Shown here piece by piece: positions 7,653 to 15,881 of a stretch of DNA of 64,000 nucleotides. Positions within the stretch are counted from its first letter, which is position 1, and each line of letters starts with the position of its first letter. Source of the DNA: Sinobaca qinghaiensis (GTDB lineage: Bacteria; Bacillota; Bacilli; Bacillales; Marinococcaceae). The notes below the pieces were generated by a model. That model saw nothing but the letters and a program-made list of their open reading frames with translations, was not told where the DNA came from and did no database searches. A program made the position numbers and the translations under genes. The stretch covers positions 1 through 64,000 of the forward strand of contig NZ_RAPK01000006.1 in NCBI RefSeq assembly GCF_003610495.1. Reading direction: 5' to 3'.

Positions 7653-9431
7653 CTAATTCAATACAGGCACATCCGCCAGCGCATTATGCACTTTGCCGTA
7701 TTCAGAGGCGTGCGGGCGGTCATCGCTGTCTTCGTAGCCGTAATCAATCATGCGGTTACGGTTGAGGCACAGTTTCGTAAGTTCCGGCTGCAGCAGGTCG
7801 AATAGTTCAAATCGTTCCTTCAGCTCCGGAAAGCGTTTCTGGTAGTCAACGATCACCGTTTTCACAGAGCTCCAGAACCCGGTTTCCCCAAGCAGATTAT
7901 CCTCCTCAAGCAGTTCGGCGAGGTAACGGTAATGGCAGATGAACAGACCGGTAAAAACAAACTGGACGAGACCTTCCGGTGGTTCGCTGCGGAGCACGGT
8001 TTTCATACGTGTGCTGATCGAGGTCAGCTCCGGCAGCGGCTGGTCACTGATATTAACGTCATCTACGAAATCTTTCATGATAAGGCGTTTGGGACGTCCG
8101 TTTTCCAGTACTACAATCGTATTCTGCCCGTGTGGGGAAAAGACGGTACCGTACTGATACAAGTAATGAAGCAGAGGAGGAAGAACAGCCTGGTGCAGAG
8201 CCGCTGTCCATTCTTCTGCGCTTAATCCGGACTGCTTCATCCATACGGATACAAGAGAAGTGCCGAACGTATCTCTGTGAAGCAGTGAAGCTAATGTAAC
8301 AGCCTGTTCGCCCGGCTCTAAGGCTTTGTATATACTCTCCCGCCAAATGGCACCGAGCATTTCTTTGTACTGATATGGAATGCCTTCGACGCTTTCATAA
8401 GCAGGATTATCGACATGAATGCTTACTTCTTCTCCGAGCAGGTAAAGACCGCACGTCGTGTGTAGAAACTCATCTTTCTCCCAGATCCTTTTAATAAAAG
8501 CAGTGACCTCGGGGGCAATCCGCGTTCTTTCGCCGGGGAGGCCCCGGTAGACGAGCGTGTTCAAAATACTCATGGGAAGCTTCACATGATATTTCTCTTT
8601 GTCTGTCTGGTTAACGAACGTGCGGACAGACTGCTGGGGCAGATAGAGGTCTTCCCCGTCGCCGAGAGGAACGATCCGGCGCATGGCGATTTCTTCGGCA
8701 AACGCCGTAATCAACACGTTTTCCCACTGCCACGGATGAACAGGCAAAAAGACATAATCGGCGGGATTCAGCTCATAGGCCTCAAGCTTATGCTCGAATT
8801 CCTTCCATTTGGCAGAGCCGCATTCGTCTTCTAAAAAAGAAGAGGTATGAATATGCTCGAGCTGCTGTACATGGGCGAGATCTGATTGGACAGCGATCCA
8901 GTGCAGGCGGACATTCTGCTTTTGTTCCGGGGCATACTGCAGATAGTCTTCGTGGTTAAAGCCGATGCGTCCTTTGTTGTAGGTGATCCATGGGTGCCCT
9001 GACATTTCCCCTTCCAGCTCGCTGTAATCCATTTCCGTGATCGCTTCTGCTTTCACAGGGCGGGCAAGCAAATGGCAGTCTGCCAAAAGCGTATGCTGGT
9101 ATTCTTTAATTAAGTGTCCCACGGTGTTGCTGCTCATCGGCAGCATCTGCTGGAGTTCGAGCAGAAAACTGACAGCGCGGATAGGTTCGGTTTCCGGTTC
9201 TTTGTATAAAGAATCAGGCTTTACAGTATAACTGTCAAAGAGGCGGGGCACAGCCTGAAACCAGTAGGTGGACGCTCCTGCCGCAAGTTTCCGCCAGTGG
9301 CCCTCCCCGGACTCCGGATGAATCATGTCTTCATACATAAATTCCTGAAGCATTTTGGCTGTAAGACGCCGATTTGCTTCCTCCCATAAATGCGGCTGGA
9401 TGTGCGTACTGATAGATGCTTCATGTTTCAT
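7653..9431 (-). CDS. NIS siderophore synthetase, IucA/IucC family (RhbF/AlcC-like)
   Basis: This 592-residue enzyme of the NRPS-independent siderophore family adenylates a carboxylate and joins it to an amine or hydroxylamine. The core motifs STNTVGHLIKEY-like (SSNTVGHLIKEYQHT), VFLPVHPWQWENV, PHGQNTIVVLENGRP and RLIMKDFVDDV are present; the HGQN and KDF blocks are ATP-binding motifs, and this form resembles type C synthetases that finish symmetric citrate siderophores. It is the last gene of the five-gene operon, 74 bp after the hydroxylase gene, with its own GGAGG before the ATG. Its partner is the synthetase at 11396-13126. No transporter or reductase follows. Confidence 0.9.
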   Translation of the reverse strand: MKHEASISTHIQPHLWEEANRRLTAKMLQEFMYEDMIHPESGEGHWRKLAAGASTYWFQAVPRLFDSYTVKPDSLYKEPETEPIRAVSFLLELQQMLPMSSNTVGHLIKEYQHTLLADCHLLARPVKAEAITEMDYSELEGEMSGHPWITYNKGRIGFNHEDYLQYAPEQKQNVRLHWIAVQSDLAHVQQLEHIHTSSFLEDECGSAKWKEFEHKLEAYELNPADYVFLPVHPWQWENVLITAFAEEIAMRRIVPLGDGEDLYLPQQSVRTFVNQTDKEKYHVKLPMSILNTLVYRGLPGERTRIAPEVTAFIKRIWEKDEFLHTTCGLYLLGEEVSIHVDNPAYESVEGIPYQYKEMLGAIWRESIYKALEPGEQAVTLASLLHRDTFGTSLVSVWMKQSGLSAEEWTAALHQAVLPPLLHYLYQYGTVFSPHGQNTIVVLENGRPKRLIMKDFVDDVNISDQPLPELTSISTRMKTVLRSEPPEGLVQFVFTGLFICHYRYLAELLEEDNLLGETGFWSSVKTVIVDYQKRFPELKERFELFDLLQPELTKLCLNRNRMIDYGYEDSDDRPHASEYGKVHNALADVPVLN

Positions 9432-9505
9432 AGCAGTTCCTCCGATCGGTTCGATTTAGTATGGAATAGAGCAGCATGTAGATTATTCAGTGATAAAAGC
9501 AGCTG

Positions 9506-10798
9506 TTATCCGAAGTGCTGAAACACGTTTTTTCTTTTCAGGTTGTACACCTCACGGCCTGTTAAGGCGTTAATAATAGCAGCATTTCGGAAAGCGCCAA
9601 GGCCTAAGTCGGGTGCGCCGGGTCCATGGGTATGCATTTCCGCATTTTGTACATACATGTTTCGGGAGGACGGCCGGATCTGCTGTACGCTGTAGTCTTC
9701 ATTAATGCAAAGACGGTTGTGGGTGTCGCGCTGCCATTCGCTTTCTGCATCATCTAAAAATCGGGGAATGCGCTGTTTATAGCCCGTGGCGAGAATAATA
9801 ATATCCGAATCACATGTGAATGTTTCTTCTTTCTCCCACTGGGTAAACGTCAGGCGGTTTTCCGCCAACGTGCCGGGTCCGCATTTGGACAGCTCACAGA
9901 GTGGCTGCATATGAACGTTCAAGGCAGCTCCGCCGATGGTTTTTTCATACAGGGCATTATAAATATTAGCGATTGTTTCTGTACTGATCCCTTTATATAA
10001 AAGGTCCTGCTTTTCGAGCGTGCGGTCCTTTGTTTCCTGGGAAAGACTGTAGAAATAATTCGTGTAATCCGGTGAAAAATGTTCCAGTCCGAGCTTGGAA
10101 TATTCCATCGGGAAAAATCCGCGGGAGCGGGTAAACCAGTTCAGCTTCTGCTCTTCGCTTTTGGTGTTAAGAAGTGTTTCAAATATTTCAGCGGCACTCT
10201 GGCCGGAGCCGACGACCGTAATCGAACGTGCGTCCCGGCACTCCTGCTGTTTGTCGAGAAACGAAGCCGAATGAAAGACAGAACTGTTGTTTTCCAGCCC
10301 TTCCAGCGGAGGGAAAACTGGTTTTGTACCAATGCCCATAACAATATTTCTGGCTTCATGTATTTCTACAGCGCCCGAAGTAATACTGCGGACATGGACC
10401 GTCCACCATTGATCGTTTTTAGGAGATACAGACTCTACTTTCCAGCCAAACCGGCAGGAATCCAATTGAGAAGCCGTCCACTGGCAGTAATGATTATATT
10501 CACGTCTCGGGATATGAAACTTTTCATAAAAATAAAACTGGTACAGCCGGTTCTGTTCGTTTAAATATTCCAAAAAAGAAAAACGGCTGCGCGGATGCAC
10601 CATCGTAACAAGGTCTGCCAGGAAAGGCACCTGAAGCGTCGTGCCTTCAATCAGCATACCTGGGTGCCATTCAAATGCAGGTTTGGCATCAAAGAAGACA
10701 GCCTGTACTTCCGGATGTTCATCCAACAGGGCTGCAAGCCCAAGGTTAAAGGGACCCAGCCCAACGCCGAGAAGGTCCCACTGTTTAACTGCTTTCAT
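9506..10798 (-). CDS. Siderophore amine N-monooxygenase (IucD/RhbE-like)
   Basis: This flavin-dependent N-hydroxylase has about 430 residues and turns the terminal amine of a diamine or of lysine/ornithine into a hydroxylamine using NADPH and oxygen. The FAD motif LLGVGLGPFNLGLAALLDE is at the N terminus, the NADPH motif ITVVGSGQSAAEIFETLL in the middle and the family motif ILATGYKQRIP near the end. The open frame reaches 10888, but the ATG at 10798 is preceded by AAGGCGG and starts exactly where the family starts, so I choose it. It overlaps the acetyltransferase gene by 14 bases, which suggests coupled translation. By operon context the substrate is 1,3-diaminopropane. Confidence 0.9.
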   Translation of the reverse strand: MKAVKQWDLLGVGLGPFNLGLAALLDEHPEVQAVFFDAKPAFEWHPGMLIEGTTLQVPFLADLVTMVHPRSRFSFLEYLNEQNRLYQFYFYEKFHIPRREYNHYCQWTASQLDSCRFGWKVESVSPKNDQWWTVHVRSITSGAVEIHEARNIVMGIGTKPVFPPLEGLENNSSVFHSASFLDKQQECRDARSITVVGSGQSAAEIFETLLNTKSEEQKLNWFTRSRGFFPMEYSKLGLEHFSPDYTNYFYSLSQETKDRTLEKQDLLYKGISTETIANIYNALYEKTIGGAALNVHMQPLCELSKCGPGTLAENRLTFTQWEKEETFTCDSDIIILATGYKQRIPRFLDDAESEWQRDTHNRLCINEDYSVQQIRPSSRNMYVQNAEMHTHGPGAPDLGLGAFRNAAIINALTGREVYNLKRKNVFQHFG

Positions 10799-11360
10799 AC
10801 ATTTCAACCGCCTTTTTAAAAGAATCTCTCCGGCATGCCATGAGCAGGCCGGTTTTATCAGGAAGCTGGATCGGCTTAATAGGTTCATAGCCGCATTTGT
10901 AAAAGATATGAATCATTTTTTCATTGCGGATATCAGGTTCTGCCATGACTTTTTCTGTATTAGGATTTTCCGAAAATAACCGGTCCGTCATAGCTGCAAG
11001 AAAAGGAAAGGCCAGGCCGCGGTCTAAATGGGTTTCCGGTCCAAACAACAGATGCACGCCTTCATCGGAAGGGTGCGGGTGATAGAAGCGTGCGATAATG
11101 TCTTTTTTGGCCTGGTACGTTTCCCAGTAGCTCATTGGTATTCCTTCATATAAACCGATCCAAAGCCGCTGGTGTGTGTCGGAAAGCGCCTTGTCCAGGT
11201 GTCTGGAAAAGGCTGTTTTTGATAGGTTGAGGTGCCAGTAGGGAATAACGTGGGGTTTGTGCATCCACTCCAGCAGCATTGCTTCATCCTTTTGGCGTTC
11301 AAAAGGACGAAACGTAATAGCATCGGTAAATATGGACGGGTTGGGAAAAGATGCTGTCAT
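10785..11360 (-). CDS. Siderophore hydroxylamine acetyltransferase (IucB/RhbD-like GNAT)
   Basis: This GNAT-family protein of 191 residues probably acetylates the N-hydroxylated diamine to make the hydroxamate group. The IucB-type pattern is seen in HKPHVIPYWHLN, LWIGLYEGIPMSYWETYQAK, GVHLLFGPETHLDRGLAFP and a final FYKCGYEPIK segment. The frame opens at a TTG at 11390, but an ATG at 11360 follows AGAGG at normal spacing and gives the better start. It lies between the first synthetase and the hydroxylase with overlaps or tiny gaps on each side, the same position as rhbD in the rhizobactin cluster. Confidence 0.87.
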   Translation of the reverse strand: MTASFPNPSIFTDAITFRPFERQKDEAMLLEWMHKPHVIPYWHLNLSKTAFSRHLDKALSDTHQRLWIGLYEGIPMSYWETYQAKKDIIARFYHPHPSDEGVHLLFGPETHLDRGLAFPFLAAMTDRLFSENPNTEKVMAEPDIRNEKMIHIFYKCGYEPIKPIQLPDKTGLLMACRRDSFKKAVEMYESS

Positions 11361-11395
11361 ACGATCGCCTCTCTTTTTTAATAAGTCCAAAAAGA

Positions 11396-13126
11396 TTATG
11401 TGTTACTATGCGCAGCTAGAGGATTGGTTACTTTAGTGTATACAGACTGTTCCTCCAGCGTGCCGGTGAGTTCATCCATATTACGGAAGGTGGTGAGCAG
11501 ATTGGCTTTGCAAGGAAGGACAGGGTCCTCCAGGAGGCTTTCAATTAGGCTGGAGGAAGAATGCTGGGCCACCGGCTTCATCTGTTCGAGTTGAATTCGT
11601 ACAGCCTGAAGCAGCTGTTCTTCCTCTGCAAGTCCGCTTGTGCCAAAAGCATTGATGAGCCCGAAAATGTGATTATAAAAAAAGTAATAACGAAGTCTTT
11701 CATCGACAAGCCCGTCGGAGCAGACGGTGTGGCTTTTATCCTTTAATTCCGGTACAAACGATTCCAGATAAGCTTCCCTGGAAGCGGCAAAATAATAGCC
11801 TTGATTATCGCGATAGTAAAAATGCTTCGGCCAGCCTTGATTTAATGACAGTACAGCATTCTGCTGGTGAGCCTCTAGAGCAATCCCATGGGTGAAGTAA
11901 AGCCAGAGAATCGGCTGGAGGGAAATAGATAAGTAGCGGTCAAACCAATCCAGGCTGACTTCTTCCAGACTCCGGTTCTCCTGTATGGAAATCGATTCAA
12001 TTATCCGGTATAGGTGAGATTGTTCTCCTGCTGCAGGATCCTGGCAGAGTCCGGCTATTAAGGAGGTGTCTTCTTTGTTTTCTCCTTTAAATGGGTTTTC
12101 CCTTATAACGGTTTCAAATCCGCTTTCGTCTTTTCCCCGGACATTAAGATAGGCGGGGTCTTTTGTAATAGAAAACCCGGGGAAATAATCAGCAAGCTGT
12201 CTGCCGATAGAGCTTTTAAGTATTTCATGAATAACGAGGCCCCGTTCCAATTCCATCCGCTTATTAATACGCAGGGAATTGGTTACTTTAACAGGAATGG
12301 AGAGCTTGAGCATAATATCACTTTCTTCGTTATACAGCGTGCGGATCGAAGAAGTAGCAGCAAAAGCAGGTCCCATCCGGCCGGCATCGATCATTTTTTT
12401 ATCCTTTATCCAGTCTTGTATATGAGGCTGTTTCAGCAGCGTGGAAGCCTGCAGGGGATGAACCGGAATCAGCGTATAGTCTGTGTAGTCTTTCCAATTC
12501 CGCTTCGTCTCCTCTGAAAATAGTCCTAAAATCTTTTCTTCAGCAGATTCGCCGTCTGCGCTTTTTGCTTCAGCCAGAGAAGCGTGCACCCAAAAGTAGT
12601 GAAGCGTGAAGCGGCCTTTCGTTTCCGGTGAATACAGCAGCGTTTCCTGTTCATTCATTCCCTGACGGCTTTTTGGTGTTGGATGAAACAAATGGCCGTA
12701 CAGAAGGGACTGCTCTGATTCAATAAAAGAGCGTCCGGCCGGGTACAAACGGGAGAGATCTGTGCTTCGGTTCTCCAGAAAGAAGACAATATTCTCGTAG
12801 CTTAAAAGAATTCGTTTCATTGTTTCCGGCACATGCCGGCTCGTTTGATAGTCCAGGGAAAGTTCTTTTAATAAGAGGCTGGACGCTGTAACTAAATCAG
12901 CTTCCAGCCATTGTGCCTGTCGTTTTGCTTTGTAAAGCAGCGGGAAGGAGAATAAATGCCTTCCCGTAAGTGAGGCATATCGGAGGGGAGCCATAAGCTC
13001 CATCTCCTGATGCGGCAGTTCTATATAAAGCCTGCCCGCTTTCTGCTCCCCGGCTCCTGTTTCTCTGATGTAGCAGTTTAAAAAGCTTTGCAGCGTGACT
13101 TCTGCTGCCGTTTTTCTGTTATCCAC
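11396..13126 (-). CDS. NIS siderophore synthetase, IucA/IucC family (RhbC/IucA-like)
   Basis: This 576-residue NIS synthetase probably catalyses the first condensation of citrate with N-acetyl-N-hydroxy-diaminopropane. Typical blocks are YTLIPVHPLQASTLLK, AATSSIRTLY, KLSIPVKVTNSLR and ALEAHQQNAVLSLNQGWP; the EAHQQN form is usual in IucA-like type A enzymes, unlike the HGQN form in the second synthetase of this operon. The GTG start at 13126 follows GGAGGA and overlaps the decarboxylase gene by 8 bases. Its length is normal for the family. The regioselective type is an inference from the motifs. Confidence 0.9.
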   Translation of the reverse strand: MDNRKTAAEVTLQSFLNCYIRETGAGEQKAGRLYIELPHQEMELMAPLRYASLTGRHLFSFPLLYKAKRQAQWLEADLVTASSLLLKELSLDYQTSRHVPETMKRILLSYENIVFFLENRSTDLSRLYPAGRSFIESEQSLLYGHLFHPTPKSRQGMNEQETLLYSPETKGRFTLHYFWVHASLAEAKSADGESAEEKILGLFSEETKRNWKDYTDYTLIPVHPLQASTLLKQPHIQDWIKDKKMIDAGRMGPAFAATSSIRTLYNEESDIMLKLSIPVKVTNSLRINKRMELERGLVIHEILKSSIGRQLADYFPGFSITKDPAYLNVRGKDESGFETVIRENPFKGENKEDTSLIAGLCQDPAAGEQSHLYRIIESISIQENRSLEEVSLDWFDRYLSISLQPILWLYFTHGIALEAHQQNAVLSLNQGWPKHFYYRDNQGYYFAASREAYLESFVPELKDKSHTVCSDGLVDERLRYYFFYNHIFGLINAFGTSGLAEEEQLLQAVRIQLEQMKPVAQHSSSSLIESLLEDPVLPCKANLLTTFRNMDELTGTLEEQSVYTKVTNPLAAHSNT

Positions 13127-14636
13127 GCGCTTCTTCCTCCTTTAATCGCCTTCCGATCGTGAGAATGGAGCGGATCAGCGTGATGATCTGGTCTTCGGAA
13201 ATGCCTGGATTTAACAAAGTTACTTTTAAATACTGTCTGCCTTCGAGACGTGTTTTAGCCAGAACAGCCGTGCCGTCAAAAAAGAGTTCTTCTTTAATAC
13301 GCCGGTTCCACTCGTCTAAAACCTCCGGCGCTGTTCCTTCTTCCCGGTAGCGGAAAACGAGCGCATTGGACTGCGGTACGACCGGTACTTCAAACTCTTC
13401 CAGAGGCTGTATTTTTTCGTAAAGAAACTGGACAGCTTCAATGGTCTGATCGATCATACCGCCCATTGCTTTTGTTCCGGTGCAGCGAAGCGTCATCCAA
13501 AGCTTTAAAGCATCAAAGCGGCGCGACGTCTGGACGGATTTACCGGCAAGGTGAACCATGCCCGATTCTTCATCTTCCGGAGGGTTCAGGTAGTCAGCGT
13601 AATGACTTGTATATTGAAAGTTATTTCCTTCATTTATTAAAAAAGCACCGCAGCTGACCGGCTGATAAAATAATTTATGAAAATCAATGGTCAGGGAATC
13701 TGCTGCTTCTACGCCTTTTATTTGATCTGCGTGCTTGTCGCTTAAAATTAATCCCGCCCCATAGGCTGCGTCCACGTGAAACCAAATGTCTTCCTGTTTG
13801 GCAAGAGCTGCGAGTTCATAAAGAGGATCCACGCTTCCATAGTCCGTAGTTCCGGCAGTAGCGAAAATAGCAATAGGCAGCAGGCCGTTTTCTCTGGCTT
13901 GTGCAACAGCGAGGCTGCAGGCTGCGGCATCCATTTCCTGTTTTTCGTTAACCGGGATGGACACGACTGATTTTTCGCCCAGGCCGAGCTGGGAGGCAGC
14001 CTGTTTCACGGTGAAATGAGCCCGCTCCGAAGTGAAAATACGAAACCGGGAAGCTTCAGGGGGGAGGCCTTCCTGTTTGATGTCGTGATCGAGCTTGTTA
14101 TTTGCATATTGATTCCGGGCCATAAGAAGCCCCATATAATTGGACTGGGTGCCTCCGCTCGTAAAGACCCCGTCCATTTCCGGAGAAAACTGAAACAGCT
14201 CTCCAAGCCAGGAGATCAGGCGTTCTTCGGTGAATGTGGCGGCCGGGCTCTGGTCCCAGGAATCCATGGACTGATTTAATGTATTCAAAATGATTTCGCC
14301 GGCAAGAGCCGGAATCATAGGGGGGCATTGCAAATGAGCCATGCAGTAAGGATGCTGCACCATAACGGACTGTTTAACTACTTTTTCTTTTATATCTTCC
14401 AATACATCAGCAAACGGCTCTCCGTCCAGTGAAGCCGGAGGAGAGGAAGCCAATGCATGTTTTATATCTTCAGGGCGGCTGCCGGAATAAGGCTTGTCTG
14501 TTTTTCTAAGCAGATCCGCCATTTCTGCTACAGTTTGCTGCAGATCTATTTCGAAACGCTCCAGGCTGGATGGATCCAGGTGAAGCAGGGTTTGCTCTGT
14601 TGTGTGCTGAAGCGTCTGATCTTTCATTAGTACCAT
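13119..14636 (-). CDS. PLP-dependent decarboxylase, probable L-2,4-diaminobutyrate decarboxylase
   Basis: This 505-residue group II pyridoxal-phosphate decarboxylase is expected to make 1,3-diaminopropane from L-2,4-diaminobutyrate, as RhbB and Ddc do. The PLP Lys321 is in SLTIDFHKLFYQPVSCG, the ring-stacking and Asp residues in WFHVDAAYGAG, and FTSGGTQSNYMGLLMAR is the phosphate-binding region. It is the first gene of the siderophore operon, just after a Fur box, and heads the order decarboxylase, synthetase, acetyltransferase, hydroxylase, synthetase. No diaminobutyrate aminotransferase lies beside it. Glutamate or lysine decarboxylation cannot be excluded from the sequence. GGGG lies 9 bases before the ATG at 14636. 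Confidence 0.88.
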   Translation of the reverse strand: MVLMKDQTLQHTTEQTLLHLDPSSLERFEIDLQQTVAEMADLLRKTDKPYSGSRPEDIKHALASSPPASLDGEPFADVLEDIKEKVVKQSVMVQHPYCMAHLQCPPMIPALAGEIILNTLNQSMDSWDQSPAATFTEERLISWLGELFQFSPEMDGVFTSGGTQSNYMGLLMARNQYANNKLDHDIKQEGLPPEASRFRIFTSERAHFTVKQAASQLGLGEKSVVSIPVNEKQEMDAAACSLAVAQARENGLLPIAIFATAGTTDYGSVDPLYELAALAKQEDIWFHVDAAYGAGLILSDKHADQIKGVEAADSLTIDFHKLFYQPVSCGAFLINEGNNFQYTSHYADYLNPPEDEESGMVHLAGKSVQTSRRFDALKLWMTLRCTGTKAMGGMIDQTIEAVQFLYEKIQPLEEFEVPVVPQSNALVFRYREEGTAPEVLDEWNRRIKEELFFDGTAVLAKTRLEGRQYLKVTLLNPGISEDQIITLIRSILTIGRRLKEEEARG

Positions 14637-14659
14637 CTAACAAGCCCCTTTCAATTTTT

Positions 14660-14678
14660 GATAATGAAAATCATTATC
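14660..14678 (-). promoter_or_regulatory. Fur box upstream of the siderophore operon
   Basis: GATAATGAAAATCATTATC matches the classic 19-bp Fur box GATAATGATAATCATTATC at all but one position. It lies 24 bp before the ATG of the first siderophore gene, between the leader and the ribosome binding site, so iron-loaded Fur should shut the operon. The palindrome has no other gene to serve on the plus strand. Confidence 0.93.
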
Positions 14679-14691
14679 AATGAGGTGAGAT

Positions 14692-14714
14692 AAAAAAAGC
14701 GCATGATAGTGCGC
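14692..14714 (-). terminator. Short hairpin with T-run in the siderophore leader
   Basis: On the minus strand GCGCA and TGCGC close a 6-base loop and are followed by seven T residues. The stem is short (5 bp) but GC-rich. It lies downstream of the predicted TTGACA promoter and upstream of the Fur box and gene, so it would attenuate that transcript unless a second promoter near the Fur box is used. Confidence 0.5.
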
Positions 14715-14735
14715 CGAATTTCTGTGACGTTACCT

Positions 14736-14764
14736 AATGTATGCCATGGAAAATAATCTGTCAA
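14736..14764 (-). promoter_or_regulatory. Predicted sigma-A promoter facing the siderophore operon
   Basis: On the minus strand a perfect TTGACA (14759-14764) is followed after 17 bases by TACATT (14736-14741). The predicted start site near 14729 leaves a leader of about 90 bases before the ATG, passing the hairpin at 14692-14714 and the Fur box. Confidence 0.6.
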
Positions 14765-14866
14765 TCTATATGATCGGAATCGGTAACAATCTATCATAAG
14801 GGAGATAATAATATACATTATTTGGAAATTAAAGAAGGTAGATATACATAGCTGTCAAAAAATAAT

Positions 14867-14901
14867 GAAAAAAAGCACCTCTATCGTTGAGCGATAAAGG
14901 T
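14867..14901 (-). terminator. Terminator of the lipL-like gene
   Basis: On the minus strand ACCTTTATCG and CGATAGAGGT pair (one G-U) around CTCAA and are followed by GCTTTTTTTC. It lies 20 bases after the stop of the octanoyltransferase gene. Confidence 0.85.
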
Positions 14902-14920
14902 ACCACATATTTCAGCAGAA

Positions 14921-15754
14921 TTAGGTGAGTGCTTTGTCATTACGATCCACAACCCGCTGGTACAGAGAGTCGAACTGCTGCAGCTCCTTAGGCGTAAGAG
15001 TAGATGTATGAAGCCTGGCACCGTGTGTGTATACAACAGTAGTAAGCAGACGCTTTGTAACGTCTTGTATATCAATCGGGGTGCCGTACAGTTCGGAAAG
15101 AGAGGACATCACTTTCGGGTTGATACGCGGCCACTCGTAGCGGACCGGTTCTCCCTGAACCGCAATATCATAAAATTTTTTCAGAAGCTCCGCCCGTTCC
15201 TCTCCGTATTCAGTGACGGCAAGGTAGATTTGGACGGCGATTCCACCGCGGATACGGCGCTGGGAAATACCTGCAAATTTACGGCCGCCCATACTAAGAT
15301 CGTATGTCCCGGGACAATAAGAGCCGACCACTTCATATGCTTCAATGGGAAGAGGGGCGTCGGAAAACACCTCTTTCATCAGCTCCCACATAAAGTCATA
15401 GCCGCTGTTAATGGAAATGCCGCGGTCTTCTTTCATAATAATAGAAAGGTTGTAAATTCCTTCATCCAGCACGACCGCCAGGCCGCCGGAATTCCGGACA
15501 ATAACGCGGTATCCCTGTTCTTCTAAATAACGGCAGCCATCCATAATATAAGGAAGCCTGCTGTCCTGAATGCCCAGCACAACGGTAGGGGAATGAACCC
15601 AGGACCGCATGACCGGATCAGAAATCCCTTCTCCCACGCTGGTACACAGCGTATCGTCAAGCGCGAAAGACTGCAGCGGGTGATACTGAAGGCCGGAGCT
15701 GGAATGATCAATCCAGCGCCAGTCTTGTCCGTTCCATTTATCGTGCACGTTCAT
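14921..15754 (-). CDS. lipL: LipL-like octanoyl-[GcvH]:protein N-octanoyltransferase
   Basis: This 277-residue member of the lipoate ligase/transferase fold is closest to Bacillus LipL, which moves octanoyl groups from GcvH to the E2 subunits of 2-oxoacid dehydrogenases. The catalytic Cys147 is in the LipL signature GSYCPGTYDLSM, followed by Lys159 in GGRKFAGISQRR. RNSGGLAVVLDEGIYNLS is the substrate pocket. It lacks the ATP-using features expected of a full LplA and has the LipL length of about 280. The open frame extends to 15781, but the ATG at 15754 has GGAG at good spacing. It has its own promoter at 15832-15859. Confidence 0.88.
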   Translation of the reverse strand: MNVHDKWNGQDWRWIDHSSSGLQYHPLQSFALDDTLCTSVGEGISDPVMRSWVHSPTVVLGIQDSRLPYIMDGCRYLEEQGYRVIVRNSGGLAVVLDEGIYNLSIIMKEDRGISINSGYDFMWELMKEVFSDAPLPIEAYEVVGSYCPGTYDLSMGGRKFAGISQRRIRGGIAVQIYLAVTEYGEERAELLKKFYDIAVQGEPVRYEWPRINPKVMSSLSELYGTPIDIQDVTKRLLTTVVYTHGARLHTSTLTPKELQQFDSLYQRVVDRNDKALT

Positions 15755-15831
15755 GTGGCTATCTCCGTTTCTATAGAGCATAAAGCAGAGGTATGCTTTA
15801 TATTTTTAACTATTCCAATTAAACCTTCCTT

Positions 15832-15859
15832 ATTATAGCAGACAGAAAGAACCGGTAAA
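15832..15859 (-). promoter_or_regulatory. Predicted sigma-A promoter of the lipL-like gene
   Basis: On the minus strand TTTACC (15854-15859) and TATAAT (15832-15837) are 16 bases apart, about 78 bases before the ATG. Confidence 0.6.
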
Positions 15860-15881
15860 AGCCAGCTGAACCGCTGCTTTT
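15857..15881 (-). terminator. Hairpin at the end of the FAD oxidoreductase gene
   Basis: On the minus strand AAGCAGC and GCTGGCTT pair with one bulged base around GGTTCA, then TTTT. It overlaps the stop codon of the upstream gene and the -35 of the lipL promoter. Confidence 0.5.

Larger units (their letters stand above)
14637..14920. other. Control region of the siderophore operon
   Basis: About 280 bases without a gene. From right to left it contains the lipL terminator, a TTGACA/TACATT promoter, a short terminator-like hairpin, the Fur box and the GGGG ribosome binding site of the decarboxylase. These are listed separately. Confidence 0.7.
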
